Shown here in pieces: positions 9,093 to 18,658 of a stretch of DNA of 64,000 nucleotides. The stretch spans positions 496,001 through 560,000 of the forward strand of contig NZ_JAGSHX010000006.1 in NCBI RefSeq assembly GCF_018138715.1, written 5' to 3'. The translations under genes and the position numbers were made by a program. A model generated the notes under the pieces. The model ran no database searches. It saw nothing but the letters and a program-made list of their open reading frames with translations, and was not told where the DNA came from. This stretch comes from Streptomyces asiaticus (GTDB taxonomy: Bacteria; Actinomycetota; Actinomycetes; Streptomycetales; Streptomycetaceae). Every line of letters starts with the position of its first letter. The first letter of the stretch is position 1.

Positions 9093-9104
9093 GACAACGT
9101 TGTC
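9093..9104. promoter_or_regulatory. LacI-type operator, perfect 12-bp palindrome
   Basis: GACAACGTTGTC is a perfect palindrome centred on ACGT, placed 17 bp before the ATG of the secreted mannosidase and just ahead of its GGAGG. A central CG step flanked by AA/TT is typical of LacI-family operators in Streptomyces glycoside-hydrolase genes. No LacI gene is in the window, so the regulator would act in trans. Confidence 0.6.
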
Positions 9105-9121
9105 ATACGGAGGTGCGTCCC

Positions 9122-11527
9122 ATGCGGTCGCTGATCGGTGGAATCCGTGCGCGCGCTGCGGGCACGGTCGCGGGCGTGATGGCGGCGGCGCTGCTGGGCG
9201 GCGGTCTGCTGGGACCACCGGGCGCGGCGGCCGCACCCTCGGCCACGTCCCCTCCGGCCGACCCCACCTCGCTGGTCCATCAGTTCGTGGGCACCGAGAA
9301 CTTCGGCAACACCTTCCCCGGGGCGAGCGCCCCGTTCGGCATGGTCCAGGTCAGCCCGGACACCGGCGGCCAGGGCGGCTACGACTACGACCAGGACGCC
9401 ATCCACGGCTTCAGCCAGACCCATCTGTCCGGCGTCGGCTGCGGGGTGGCGGGCGAGCTGCCCATCATGCCGACGACCGGCGCGGTCAGCGACGTGGACC
9501 CGGAGCACTACCGCTCCACCTACAGCCATGACGACGAGGAGGCCACCCCGGGCTACTACCGGGTGGGCCTGAAGTCCTACGGCATCGACGCCGAGCTGAC
9601 CGCCACCCAGCGCACCGGCTGGCAGCGCTACACCTTCCCGGCCACCGGCGCGGCCAACGTCCTGTTCAACACCGGCAAGGCCAATCAGAAGGTCTTCGGC
9701 TCCGAGATCCGCGTGGTCGGCGACCGGACCGTCGAGGGCCGGGTCGAGGCCGGGAACTTCTGCGCCGGGAAGGACCGGCACACCGTCTACTTCACCGCCA
9801 CCTTCGACCGCCCCTTCGCCTCCTACGGCACCTGGCGCGGCACCACCCCCACCCCCGGCTCCCGCGAGGCGGCCGGAGAGGGCGGCAACGGCGCCTGGGC
9901 CACCTTCGACGCGACCGAGGACCGGGATGTCGTGGTCAAGGTCGGGCTGTCGTACACCGGCCCCGAGGGTGCCCGGAAGAATCTCGCGGCGGAGACCGGG
10001 GACTCCTACGACTTCGACGCCACCCGCGCCGCGCTGCACGACACCTGGCGGAAGAAGCTCGACGCGATCCGGGTCGGCGGCGGCACCGAGGAGCGGCAGC
10101 GCGCCTTCTACACCGCGCTGTACCACGCCCAGCTGCACCCCAATGTGGCGGGCGACGTGGACGGCCGCTACACCGGTTTCGACGGCGCGACCCACACCGC
10201 CTCCGGCTACACCCCGTACCAGAACTTCTCGCTGTGGGACACCTACCGGCCGCAGAACCAGCTGCTGGAGATGGTGGAGCCGGGGGTGGCCCGCGATGTC
10301 GCGCTGTCGGTGGTCGCCATCGGCCGGGACGGCGGCTGGCTGCCGCGCTGGGCGCTGGCCAACAGCGAGACCAACATCATGACGGGTGACCCGGTGACCC
10401 CCTTCCTCGTCGAGGCGTGGTCCAAGGGCCTGCTGGCCGGGCACGAGGACGAGGCGTACGCGCTGCTGAAGAAGAACGCCACCAGCACCCCGCCCGCCGA
10501 CTCGCCCTACAACGGCCGCTCCGGAGTGGACTATTACCGCGAGCTGGGCTACGTCCCCTCGGGGCTGAAGCTCGGCACCGACTGCGCCGACAAGGGCGGC
10601 GACAACGACTGCGTCCACCCCGCCTCGGCCACCCTGGAGTACTCGGCCGCGGACGCCGCGCTCGCCCTGATGGCGCGCGGGCTCGGCCACCGCGCCGACG
10701 CCCGGATGTTCGCCGAGCGCGGCCAGACGTACCGCACGCTGTGGGACGCCTCGATCGGGCAGTTCCGGCCGCGCACGGCCGACGGCGCGTGGGTGACCCC
10801 GTACGACCCGGTGGAGGCGGGCCGGCAGTTCCACGAGGGCGGCGCCTACCAGTACCAGTGGCTGGTGCCGCAGGACCCGGCCGGGCTCGTGGGGCTTATG
10901 GGCGGCAGGAGCGCGACCGAGAAGCGGCTGGACGACTTCTTCGCCTACGGCAGGCTGCTCACCGACCCGGCGGGCACCGCCCGTAAGGACTGGATCTCCG
11001 CCCCGTACGACTACTACGGCAAGCCCACCTACAACCCCAACAACGAGCCCGATCTGCACGCCCCGTACATGTATCTGTGGGCGGGCGCGCCCGCGAAGGC
11101 GGCGACCGTGGTGCGGGCGGCGATGACGCTGTTCACCACCGGGCCGGACGGGATGACCGGCAATGACGACCTCGGCACCATGTCGGCCTGGTACGTCTTC
11201 TCCTCGCTGGGTCTGTACCCGACGATGAGCGGCGGGGACTTCCTCGCCCTGTCCAGCCCGCAGTTCTCCTCGGCCGTGGTCCGTATCGGGCACTACGGCA
11301 CCCGGCAGGGCGGCACGCTCACGGTCACCGCGCCGGGCGCGAGCGACACCAAGCGGTATGTCCGGAGTGTGTCGCTGAACGGCCGGAACGTGGCGCGGAC
11401 TTGGCTGGACTGGGACCAGGTGGCCCACGGCGGGAAGCTGGCCCACCGGCTGTCCACCGAGCCCTCGTCCTGGGGCACCGGCCGGGGCACCGAACCGCCG
11501 TCGGTGGGCGCCACCCGCAAGGGCTGA
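9122..11527 (+). CDS. Secreted GH92 alpha-1,2-mannosidase
   Basis: An 801-residue exo-acting alpha-mannosidase that trims mannose from N-glycans or mannans outside the cell. The ATG at 9122 has GGAGG eight bases upstream; a GTG at 9113 lies inside that ribosome site. A signal peptide covers residues about 1-38 and ends in an Ala-rich AAAAPS. The N-terminal beta-sandwich starts with VHQFVGTENFGNTFPGASAPFGMVQ and GFSQTHLSGVGC. The (alpha/alpha)6 catalytic part contains NNEPDLHAPYMYLWAG and GNDDLGTMSAWYVFSSLGLYP, the hallmark GH92 motifs with the general acid/base residues. Length is normal for the family. The upstream palindrome suggests substrate-induced expression. Confidence 0.92.
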   Translation: MRSLIGGIRARAAGTVAGVMAAALLGGGLLGPPGAAAAPSATSPPADPTSLVHQFVGTENFGNTFPGASAPFGMVQVSPDTGGQGGYDYDQDAIHGFSQTHLSGVGCGVAGELPIMPTTGAVSDVDPEHYRSTYSHDDEEATPGYYRVGLKSYGIDAELTATQRTGWQRYTFPATGAANVLFNTGKANQKVFGSEIRVVGDRTVEGRVEAGNFCAGKDRHTVYFTATFDRPFASYGTWRGTTPTPGSREAAGEGGNGAWATFDATEDRDVVVKVGLSYTGPEGARKNLAAETGDSYDFDATRAALHDTWRKKLDAIRVGGGTEERQRAFYTALYHAQLHPNVAGDVDGRYTGFDGATHTASGYTPYQNFSLWDTYRPQNQLLEMVEPGVARDVALSVVAIGRDGGWLPRWALANSETNIMTGDPVTPFLVEAWSKGLLAGHEDEAYALLKKNATSTPPADSPYNGRSGVDYYRELGYVPSGLKLGTDCADKGGDNDCVHPASATLEYSAADAALALMARGLGHRADARMFAERGQTYRTLWDASIGQFRPRTADGAWVTPYDPVEAGRQFHEGGAYQYQWLVPQDPAGLVGLMGGRSATEKRLDDFFAYGRLLTDPAGTARKDWISAPYDYYGKPTYNPNNEPDLHAPYMYLWAGAPAKAATVVRAAMTLFTTGPDGMTGNDDLGTMSAWYVFSSLGLYPTMSGGDFLALSSPQFSSAVVRIGHYGTRQGGTLTVTAPGASDTKRYVRSVSLNGRNVARTWLDWDQVAHGGKLAHRLSTEPSSWGTGRGTEPPSVGATRKG

Positions 11528-11611
11528 TACCGGCCGGTTGTGGTGTAGGTTCTATGGCCCGCCTGGACACACGGGCCATGGGGGATGTGGTCGAGCGAGG
11601 GAGCGGTGTCC

Positions 11612-12676
11612 ATGCGTGCTGTGGTGTTCGACGAGTTCGGGCGCCGGCCCGAGGTCCGGAGCGTCGAGGACCCCGCTCCCTCCCCGCGCGGCGCGGTGAT
11701 CCGCGTCGAGGCCACCGGACTGTGCCGCAGCGACTGGCACGGCTGGATGGGGCACGACCCGGACATCCGGCTGCCGCACGTCCCCGGCCATGAGCTGGCG
11801 GGGGTGATAGAGGAGGTCGGCCCCGACGTCCTCAACTGGCGGCCGGGGCAGCGGGTCACCGTGCCGTTCGTGTGCGCCTGCGGGCGCTGTGCCGCCTGTG
11901 CGGAGGGCGCCCAGCAGGTGTGCGAGCGGCAGACGCAGCCGGGGTTCACCCACTGGGGCTCGTTCGCCGAGTACGTGGCGATCGGACACGCCGATGTGAA
12001 CCTGGTCGGGATACGCAACGAGCTGTCGTTCACCACCGCCGCCGGTCTGGGCTGCCGCTTCGCGACCGCCTTCCGCGCCGTCGTCGCCCAGGGCCGGGTG
12101 GCCCCGGGCGAGTGGGTCGCGGTGCACGGCTGCGGTGGGGTGGGGCTCTCCGCGGTGATGATCGCCGCCGCGGCCGGGGCCCGGGTGGTGGCGGTGGACA
12201 TCTCGCCGCAGGCACTCGCCCTCGCCGCCCGGTTCGGCGCGGCGGTGTGCGTGGACGTGGCGTCCACCCTGGGCTCGGTGGCGGAGGCGGTCGCGGACGC
12301 GACGGGCGGCGGCGCCCATGTCTCGCTCGACGCGCTGGGCTCCCCGCGGACCTGCGCGGCGTCCATCAAGAGCCTGCGCCGCCACGGCCGCCACGTCCAG
12401 GTCGGGCTGCTGCCCCCGGCCGCCGGGACCCCGATGATCCCGATGGACCGGGTGATCGCGCTGGAGCTGCGGCTGCTGGGCAGCCATGGCATGGCCGCCC
12501 ACGACTACGGGCCGATGATGGAGATGGTCGAGGCCGGTTCGCTGCGGCCGGATCTGCTGGTCACCGATGTGATCGGGCTGGACGCGGTCCCGGAGGCGCT
12601 GTCCACGATGACCTCCGGGGGCAGGGGCGGGGTCACGGTCATCGAACCGCACCGCCCGCCCCTGGCCGGGGACTGA
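11612..12676 (+). CDS. Zinc-dependent alcohol dehydrogenase (MDR family)
   Basis: A 354-residue medium-chain dehydrogenase. ATG at 11612 follows GAGGGAG by seven bases. The catalytic-zinc Cys is in GLCRSDWHG and the GHE motif in VPGHELAGV. The structural-zinc cysteines appear as [17 protein letters not shown]. The nucleotide fold has [19 protein letters not shown] followed by VVAVD, which suggests NAD. The gene stands between two secreted hydrolases and has no obvious partner. Its stop codon lies inside a tandem duplication of roughly 24 bp. Confidence 0.85.
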   Translation: MRAVVFDEFGRRPEVRSVEDPAPSPRGAVIRVEATGLCRSDWHGWMGHDPDIRLPHVPGHELAGVIEEVGPDVLNWRPGQRVTVPFVCACGRCAACAEGAQQVCERQTQPGFTHWGSFAEYVAIGHADVNLVGIRNELSFTTAAGLGCRFATAFRAVVAQGRVAPGEWVAVHGCGGVGLSAVMIAAAAGARVVAVDISPQALALAARFGAAVCVDVASTLGSVAEAVADATGGGAHVSLDALGSPRTCAASIKSLRRHGRHVQVGLLPPAAGTPMIPMDRVIALELRLLGSHGMAAHDYGPMMEMVEAGSLRPDLLVTDVIGLDAVPEALSTMTSGGRGGVTVIEPHRPPLAGD

Positions 12677-12732
12677 CCACGCGGCCCCGGCCAAGGTCTG
12701 ACCACGCCCCTGGCCGGGAGCTGACGAACCGT
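12661..12732. repeat. Three-copy repeat of about 24 bp over the dehydrogenase stop codon
   Basis: Three degenerate copies start near 12661, 12685 and 12709. Each has a GGCC-rich half followed by CTGAC. The first CTGAC supplies the TGA stop at 12674-12676, and the later copies add TGA at 12699 and 12722. Copies differ by one-base shifts. Confidence 0.6.
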
Positions 12733-12745
12733 CCCCGCGCGGTGC

Positions 12746-14842
12746 TCACGGCACCCACACCGTCCCGCCGGTCACCCGGATGCGGTCCCCCGCCGCCGGA
12801 GCGGAGGCGATGGGCGGGACGTTGGCCCGGGTCAGCTCGGGGGCGTGCCCCGGCTCACCGCCGCGTGGCACCGTGCGCACGACCTGGCTGGGCGGTAGCC
12901 CGGCCCGCCCCCGCAGCCGCTCCCCCATCAGATCCAGGGCCTGCTGGTAGTAGTAGCCGAGCGGGACGTACCGGTTGTCGAACCCGGCCGCCTGGGAGTC
13001 GCTGTGGTGGGCGTGGGTGACCTCGACATAGCTGACGGTGCCCCGCCCGCCCTGAGCCCGGGAGTTGAGCCCGAGGTACGGGCGTGAGCTGTGGTTGACC
13101 GGCACCCTGGTGTCATCGCGGCCCTGCACGATCAGCGTGGGCTTGCCGTGCAGATCGCCGTCGCGCCGGGTCTCGGCCAGCCCCTCGGCGAGCCGTGCCG
13201 CCCAGTCCCGCTCGGCGCGCGGCGCCCCGGCCCGGGGGAAGGCGAGCCGGTAGACGCAGGCCTCTCCCCGCAGGTTGTAGTCGTGCTCGCCGCCGGGTCC
13301 GACGGAGCGGGCGTCGGCCACGGGTCCGCCGGGCGAGTTCTCGTCGATCAGCACGCCCGGGGCGGGCGCCCGGCCGGAGCTGGTACCGAAGGCACCGGCC
13401 AGCTCCGCCCGGCGATACGGGACCGGGTTCCCGGAGGAGTCGGTGCGGGCCCAGCCGTAGCCGCACAGCGCGTCGTCGACCGAGGCGCGGGCGAAGCTCA
13501 TCGCATAGGAGGCGGGGGTCTGCGGGTCGTAGTGCGAGACCTGGAGATACCCCGACTGGGGCTGGAATCCGGCGCGTACCAGGGCGTCCTGGGCGAGGCG
13601 CGGCAGCCCGTCCGGACCCGCCCGCTCGGCGTCCCGGCGCGGGATCAGCCGCGGGTCGTCGCCGACGAGGGCGGCGCAGCGGCGCCGTGCGGCGGACACG
13701 TCCACGCCCGGATAGCCGGGCGCGGTGGGCTCGGCGAGCGCGGCACACGGCTGGAGGAGTGAGGCCAGCGCGTTGTACCGGATCAGGGGCAGTCCGGCGG
13801 CGGGTACGGCCCGCCCGCCCTGACGGACCCGGATTCCGTCCAGCGGGGCGAGGTTCAGCTGCGGTTCGGAGGCCACGACCGCGTCGACGAGCCCGGTGCG
13901 GTCGGCCTCGCCCGCGGCGACGGCCGCGCCGCCGCCGTTGGAGACCCCGGTGGCCAGGACCGTGGTGGAGGCGGGGGTGTAGCCCGCCGGGGGCGCTCCG
14001 TCGCGCCAGTCGCGGTTCAGTACGGCGAGGGCGAGCCGGATCGAGCGCAGCACATCGCGTCCCCAGGTGGCCTGCGGATTCGCCCCCGAGTGGGCCATCT
14101 TGTAGGCGACGCGGTACGGGTGCTCCGCGTCGAAGCGGGCGCGCTCGGCGTCGCTCAGCCCGGCGTCGAAGGCGGTACGGCCGCGGAGTTCCGCGCGTGG
14201 ACCGGTGGTTCCGTCGTGGGCCATGACGGTGCCCGAGTGAAGGTCGTCGAAGGCCGGGCCCATCCCCTTGTCGGTGTAGGCGACCGCGCAGCGGTGGTGC
14301 AGACCCCAGGCCCCCGCGGTGCCGACCATGCTGTAGACGCCGCCGAGCCCGGTCGCGGGCGCGGCGACGACGCACGGCCGGTCGCGGTCGATGTCGTCCG
14401 GGACCTGGACGACGAAACTCACGCTGTGGGCGCCGGTGCCCGCCACGGCCCGGTACTCGACGCCCGCGACCTTGCCGTCGCCGGGCACCGGCCGGCCCCG
14501 GTCGACATCGGGCCCGTACAGCCGCCCGAGGCCGCCGCCGGAGCCCGCGGACAGTCCGGCCGACCCCCAGATGGCCTGGCGGCGCAGCTCGGCGGCGGTG
14601 GGCCGGTCGGGGTCGGCGGCCCGCGGTATCGGCCCGCGCAGCCCGGTGAAGCCGAGCCCGGCGGTGAGCAGATCGTCGCTCCTCCCGTCGTAGTGCCGCG
14701 CCGTCAGCTCGCCGACGAAGGAGGGGAGAACGGACGGCTCGGGCCCTGCGGCGTGTGCGAGCGGGGTGGCGAGGGCCGTGGTGAGGGCCGTGGTGAGGGC
14801 GATGACCAGGGGCAGGTCGGACAGCCGGGGTACGGACGGCAT
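12746..14842 (-). CDS. Secreted D-(-)-3-hydroxybutyrate oligomer hydrolase
   Basis: A 698-residue exported hydrolase that resembles the 3HB-oligomer hydrolases, which cut short polyhydroxybutyrate fragments to monomer. A signal peptide is visible at residues 1-32 (SDLPLVIALTTALTTALATPLAHA). The serine nucleophile is in TGVSNGGGAAVAAGE. Other conserved-looking pieces are YTDKGMGPAFDD, HSGANPQATWGRDVL and VQGRDDTRVPVNHSSRPY near the C-terminus, where Asp and His could complete the triad. Length matches the family. It is co-directional with the citrate-type transporter 27 bp upstream, so both may share a transcript. Confidence 0.75.
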   Translation of the reverse strand: MPSVPRLSDLPLVIALTTALTTALATPLAHAAGPEPSVLPSFVGELTARHYDGRSDDLLTAGLGFTGLRGPIPRAADPDRPTAAELRRQAIWGSAGLSAGSGGGLGRLYGPDVDRGRPVPGDGKVAGVEYRAVAGTGAHSVSFVVQVPDDIDRDRPCVVAAPATGLGGVYSMVGTAGAWGLHHRCAVAYTDKGMGPAFDDLHSGTVMAHDGTTGPRAELRGRTAFDAGLSDAERARFDAEHPYRVAYKMAHSGANPQATWGRDVLRSIRLALAVLNRDWRDGAPPAGYTPASTTVLATGVSNGGGAAVAAGEADRTGLVDAVVASEPQLNLAPLDGIRVRQGGRAVPAAGLPLIRYNALASLLQPCAALAEPTAPGYPGVDVSAARRRCAALVGDDPRLIPRRDAERAGPDGLPRLAQDALVRAGFQPQSGYLQVSHYDPQTPASYAMSFARASVDDALCGYGWARTDSSGNPVPYRRAELAGAFGTSSGRAPAPGVLIDENSPGGPVADARSVGPGGEHDYNLRGEACVYRLAFPRAGAPRAERDWAARLAEGLAETRRDGDLHGKPTLIVQGRDDTRVPVNHSSRPYLGLNSRAQGGRGTVSYVEVTHAHHSDSQAAGFDNRYVPLGYYYQQALDLMGERLRGRAGLPPSQVVRTVPRGGEPGHAPELTRANVPPIASAPAAGDRIRVTGGTVWVP

Positions 14843-14869
14843 GGACGGGTCCTCACTGATCGAAGCGGG

Positions 14870-16177
14870 TCAGAGCGGCAGGGCGCCCGTCGCGAGGGCG
14901 GCGGCGGTCATCACGAACGTCGTCCCGAACGCCCAGCGGAAGAGGAAGCGCTGGTGCTCCCCGAGCTGTACGCCGCTCATGCTCAGGAGGATGAAGGTCG
15001 CGGCGGTGAGCGGGCTCAGCGGGAAGCCGGTGGTCATCTGGCCGAGGACGGCCGCGCGGGCGATCTCGGCGTGGCCGGTGCCGAAGGCGTCGGCGGTCCC
15101 GGCGAGCACCGGGAGCACCCCGAAGTAGTAGGCGTCCGGGGTGAGGACGAGGCTCAGCGGCATGCTGGTGACGGCCACGAGCACCGGGAGATGGCCGCCG
15201 AGCCCGGCGGGGATGATGTCGACCAGCGCCTCGGCCATCTTCCCGATCATCCCGGTGCCGCCGAGGATGCCGGTGAACACCCCGGCCGCGAAGATCATGG
15301 TGATGACGAGCACCACGCTCTTGCCGTGCTTCTCCAGCAGCTCCTGCTGGTCCTCCCAGCGGGGGTGGTTGACCAGCAGCGCGAGGACGAAGGCGAGGAC
15401 GAAGAGCACGGGCAGCGGCATGGCCTCCAGCACCAGACAGACCAGCAGGGCCACGGTGAGCAGCAGATTGAAGACGGTGAGCGCGAGACCGGCGCGTGCG
15501 GCGACCCGCGGTGTGCCGGGGCCGTCCCCGACCGCCACCTCGGCCCGTGGCGCGGGCTCGAGCGCGCCGAGCCGCCGCCGCTCACGGCGTCCGATGAGAT
15601 ACGCGGCGAGCAGCACCCAGGCGATACCGGCGGCGAGGGCGGGCAGCAGTGGCATGATGATGTCGGAGGTGTCGATCTTCAGGGCCGCCGCGGCGCGGGC
15701 CGTCGGCCCGCCCCACGGGATCATGTTCATCACGCCCGCGCCCAGGCCGACCACCCCGGCGAGCACCAGCCGGCTCATCCCCAGCCGCTGATAGACGGGG
15801 AGCAGCGCGGAGATGGTGATGAGGAAGGTGGAGGCGCCGTCGCCGTCGAGCGCGACGCATACGGTCAGCACGGCGGTGCCGACCGTGATCCGTACCGGGT
15901 CGTTCCTGGAGGCGCGGAGGATGCCGCGGATCAGCGGTTCGAAGAGGCCCGCGTCGATCATCAGGCTGAAGTAGAGCACCGCGAAGGCGATCATGATGCC
16001 GGTCGGGGCGACCTTGGACAGCCCGTCGAGCGCCATCGGGCCCAGGTCGTCGCCGTATCCGCCGATGACCGCGGTGACCACGGGCGTGAGGACCAGTGCC
16101 ACCAGCACGGAGACCCGTTTGGTCATGGTGAGCAGCAGGAAGCCGCCGATCGTGCAGAACCCCAGTGCTGCCAGCAT
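14870..16177 (-). CDS. CitMHS-family citrate-metal:proton symporter
   Basis: A 435-residue membrane carrier with about eleven hydrophobic segments. The ATG at 16177 was chosen over an upstream in-frame start because GAGGAAG lies at proper distance and the first helix (MLAALGFCTIGGFLLLTMTK) starts there. Family-like features are LDGDGASTFLITISALLPVY, MNMIPWGGPTARAAAAL and PLSLVLTPDAYYFGVLPVL. CitMHS proteins take up citrate complexed with Mg2+ or Ca2+. It is divergent from a LysR regulator that precedes a CoA-transferase and a CitE-like lyase, consistent with uptake and cleavage of citrate or a relative such as citramalate. The substrate is inferred. Confidence 0.88.
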   Translation of the reverse strand: MLAALGFCTIGGFLLLTMTKRVSVLVALVLTPVVTAVIGGYGDDLGPMALDGLSKVAPTGIMIAFAVLYFSLMIDAGLFEPLIRGILRASRNDPVRITVGTAVLTVCVALDGDGASTFLITISALLPVYQRLGMSRLVLAGVVGLGAGVMNMIPWGGPTARAAAALKIDTSDIIMPLLPALAAGIAWVLLAAYLIGRRERRRLGALEPAPRAEVAVGDGPGTPRVAARAGLALTVFNLLLTVALLVCLVLEAMPLPVLFVLAFVLALLVNHPRWEDQQELLEKHGKSVVLVITMIFAAGVFTGILGGTGMIGKMAEALVDIIPAGLGGHLPVLVAVTSMPLSLVLTPDAYYFGVLPVLAGTADAFGTGHAEIARAAVLGQMTTGFPLSPLTAATFILLSMSGVQLGEHQRFLFRWAFGTTFVMTAAALATGALPL

Positions 16178-16321
16178 GGCCGCTCGCTTCCTCGTCCGGT
16201 CGGGTGCTGCCGAAGAGTTTCCGAGCGGGGAAAGATCCGCGTCCAGCATCGAACACAGATCTATCCATGCGTTTCGCGCAACAGTTCCCCTGCCCGGCCG
16301 CCGCGCCTACGCTCACGGACC
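16178..16321. promoter_or_regulatory. Divergent promoter region, CitMHS carrier and LysR regulator
   Basis: A 144-bp gap between divergent genes, the usual site for LysR binding. The AT-richest part is around 16250-16290. I found no strong dyad and do not assign a specific T-N11-A box. Confidence 0.4.
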
Positions 16322-17263
16322 ATGGACGTCACCCTGCGCCAGCTGACCGCGTACGCGGCGGTCGCGCGCGCCGTGAGCTTCACCGCGGCCGCCGCCGAAC
16401 TGCATGTGTCCCAGTCGTCGCTGAGCCGGGCGGTCGCCGATCTGGAACGGACGCTGGGGATGCGGCTGCTGGAGCGGGACACCCGCAATGTGCGGCTCAC
16501 CCCGGCGGGCGCCGAGGCGCTGCGGATCGCCGACCAGATCCTCTCCGCGCACCGCGCGGGCCTGGCCCAGCTGGGGCGCTACGGCGCCGGTGAGCGCGGT
16601 GCGGTGGCCCTGGCGACCCTGCCCTCGGTCGCGGCCGTGCTGCTGCCGCCGGTGATCTCCGCCTTCCGCGCGCGCCGCCCCGAGATGACCGTACGGCTGC
16701 TGGACGGGCTGGAGCGCTCGGTGCTGGACCGGGTGGTCGACGGGGACGCCGACTTCGCGGTCAGCACGGTGGCCCGGCGCGCCCCGGGCATCACGCTTCG
16801 GCCGCTGGTGCGGGACCGCTTCGACGCGGTGCTCCCGGAGCACCATCCGCTGGCCGAGCGGGCGGAGGTGACCTGGGAGGAACTGGGCCGGGAGCCGTTC
16901 CTCGCGGTGGGCACCGACTCCAGCGTGCGCCGGATGACCGACGCGGCCTTCGCCCAGGCGGGGATGGAGGCGAACCCGGCGGCCGAGGCGTCGAACGTGG
17001 CCACGGTGGGCGGCCTGGTGGCGGCCGGGCTCGGCGTCTCCGCGCTGCCCGCCCTGGTCCATCCGCTGGTGGGGCCGGGCCGGCTGGTGCGGCGCCCGCT
17101 GGTGGGGCCGGTGGTGGAGCGCCGGCTGTACGTCGTCCTGCCGACGCGCCGCACGCTTCCGCCGGGGGCGCGTCGCTTTCTGGAGCAGCTGGAGGAGTTC
17201 CGCTCCGCGGCGGACGCCTTGCCGGCGGGGGTGGTGTGGGAGGAGGCGGGCGAGGACCAGTGA
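16322..17263 (+). CDS. LysR-family transcriptional regulator
   Basis: A 313-residue LysR protein. MDVTLRQLTAYAAVARAVSFTAAAAELHVSQSSLSRAVADLE is the standard winged helix-turn-helix start, which fixes the ATG at 16322; the much longer open frame upstream runs antisense through two real genes. Residues about 90-300 form the periplasmic-binding-like sensor domain, with GVSALPALVHPLV near its end. It is divergent from the citrate-type carrier and upstream of a CoA-transferase/lyase pair on its own strand, so it most likely activates both sides in response to the imported acid. Confidence 0.9.
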   Translation: MDVTLRQLTAYAAVARAVSFTAAAAELHVSQSSLSRAVADLERTLGMRLLERDTRNVRLTPAGAEALRIADQILSAHRAGLAQLGRYGAGERGAVALATLPSVAAVLLPPVISAFRARRPEMTVRLLDGLERSVLDRVVDGDADFAVSTVARRAPGITLRPLVRDRFDAVLPEHHPLAERAEVTWEELGREPFLAVGTDSSVRRMTDAAFAQAGMEANPAAEASNVATVGGLVAAGLGVSALPALVHPLVGPGRLVRRPLVGPVVERRLYVVLPTRRTLPPGARRFLEQLEEFRSAADALPAGVVWEEAGEDQ

Positions 17264-17443
17264 GGGCGCCGGGGGCACACCGCCGGGCGGCGACAGCGGC
17301 GATGGCTGCGACGGCGGCGGTGGCGGTGACGGCGGTGGCGATGACGCCGGTGGCGGCGGTGGCGGCGATCCTTGCGAGATCCGCATGAATTGATCCCCTT
17401 TCATTGCTGGACGCGCATACCCCCCGCCCCGCAGCCTGGCCGC
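17264..17443. other. Low-complexity GGCGGTGG-rich gap
   Basis: The first hundred bases repeat GGCGGTGGCGATGAC-like triplets; read on the + strand they would encode Gly/Asp runs, but no start or ribosome site supports a gene. The last part (17380-17443) is more AT-rich and probably holds the CoA-transferase promoter. Confidence 0.4.
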
Positions 17444-18658
17444 ATGGAGGACCAGACCAGCACAGGGCAGGGACAGCTCGCGGGGCTCAAGGTGGTGGAG
17501 TTCGCGCATGTGGTGGCGGGCCCCCTCGCCGGGGGGATGCTCGCCGACCAGGGCGCGGACGTCGTCCACGTGGAGCCGCCGGGCTCCGGTGACGCGGCGC
17601 GGGCGATGGGCCCGCGGCGCGACGGCGTACCGCTGTGGTTCAAGGTGGCGGGCCGCAACAAGCGCTCGGTGACCCTGGATCTGCACCACGAGGAGGGCCG
17701 GGAGGTCGCCCGGGAGCTGATCGCCTGGGCCGATGTGGTGATCGTGACGCTCCGGGCGGGCCGGCTGCGCGCCTGGGGCCTGGACTGGGAGGCCGTCCAC
17801 GCGCTCAACCCCACCGCGATCCTGCTCCAGATCTCCGGGTTCGGCGCGACCTCCTCGCGGGCCGACGCCCCCGGCTTCGGGAAGATGGGCGAGGCCCGCA
17901 GCGGGGTGGTCCATCTGACCGGCTTCCCCGAGGGCCCGCCCGTGCACACCGGCTTCTCGCACGGCGACGCGGTCACCGGGCTGATGGGCGCGTTCGCGGT
18001 CCTGGCCGCGCTGCACCGCCGGGACACCGATCCGGACTCCTTCGACGGCGAGTGGATCGACCTGGCGCTGTTCGAGCCGCTGTACCGGCTGGTGGAGTGG
18101 CAGATCATCGCGTACGACCAGCTCGGTACGGCCCCCGAGCGGGCGGGCAACCAGCTGGCCGTCGCCCCGGCCGCCGTCATCAACACCTACCGCAGCGCCG
18201 ATGGCGACTGGCTCACCGTCACCTCCGCCACCACCCGTTCGGTGCGCAATGTGGTGCGGCTGCTGGGCCTGCCCGACGAGGAGTTCGTCACCGTGGAGCA
18301 GCAGCACGCGGGGCGCGAGCGGCTCGACGCGGCGCTGCGGGAGTGGGTGGCGGCGCGCCCGGCGGCCGAGTGCCTGGCGGCGTTCGAGCGGGCCGAGGTG
18401 GTGGCCTCGCGGGTGTTCACCGCCGCCGATATCGTCGCCGACCCGGTCTACGCCGAACGCGAGGACATCATCACGGTGGACGACCCCGATCTCGGCCCGG
18501 TGCGGATGCAGGCGGTGATCCCGCGCTTCCACCGCTCCCCCGGCGCGGTGTGGCGGACCGGCCCCGCGCTCGGCGCGGACAACGCGCTGGTCTACGGGGA
18601 GTGGCTGGGCATCGACGGCGGGCGGCTGGCGAAGCTGGAGGCCGAGGGTGTCATCTGA
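17444..18658 (+). CDS. CaiB/BaiF-type (family III) CoA-transferase
   Basis: A 404-residue CoA-transferase. The start LAGLKVVEFAHVVAGPLAGGMLADQGADVVHVEPP and GRNKRSVTLDL are classic for family III. ATG at 17444 places this motif about ten residues in; an earlier in-frame start adds only unconserved sequence. The segment that holds the nucleophilic Asp in formyl-CoA transferase reads APGFGKMGEARSG here, with Gly at the Asp position. Some other family III branches also read this way. The stop overlaps the start of the CitE-like gene by 11 bp, so the pair is coupled. Together they could activate an acid with CoA and cleave it. Confidence 0.88.
   Translation: MEDQTSTGQGQLAGLKVVEFAHVVAGPLAGGMLADQGADVVHVEPPGSGDAARAMGPRRDGVPLWFKVAGRNKRSVTLDLHHEEGREVARELIAWADVVIVTLRAGRLRAWGLDWEAVHALNPTAILLQISGFGATSSRADAPGFGKMGEARSGVVHLTGFPEGPPVHTGFSHGDAVTGLMGAFAVLAALHRRDTDPDSFDGEWIDLALFEPLYRLVEWQIIAYDQLGTAPERAGNQLAVAPAAVINTYRSADGDWLTVTSATTRSVRNVVRLLGLPDEEFVTVEQQHAGRERLDAALREWVAARPAAECLAAFERAEVVASRVFTAADIVADPVYAEREDIITVDDPDLGPVRMQAVIPRFHRSPGAVWRTGPALGADNALVYGEWLGIDGGRLAKLEAEGVI

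Noticed and set aside
14090..16321. A very long open frame on the + strand leading into the LysR gene, suggesting a giant fusion protein
   Set aside because: It runs antisense to the hydroxybutyrate-oligomer hydrolase and CitMHS genes, is full of Gly/Arg/Glu/His typical of GC-rich shadow frames, and the LysR start motif lies exactly at 16322.
17264..17371. Gly/Asp-rich repeat read as a secreted glycine-rich peptide
   Set aside because: No start codon with a ribosome site; it is low-complexity DNA between genes.
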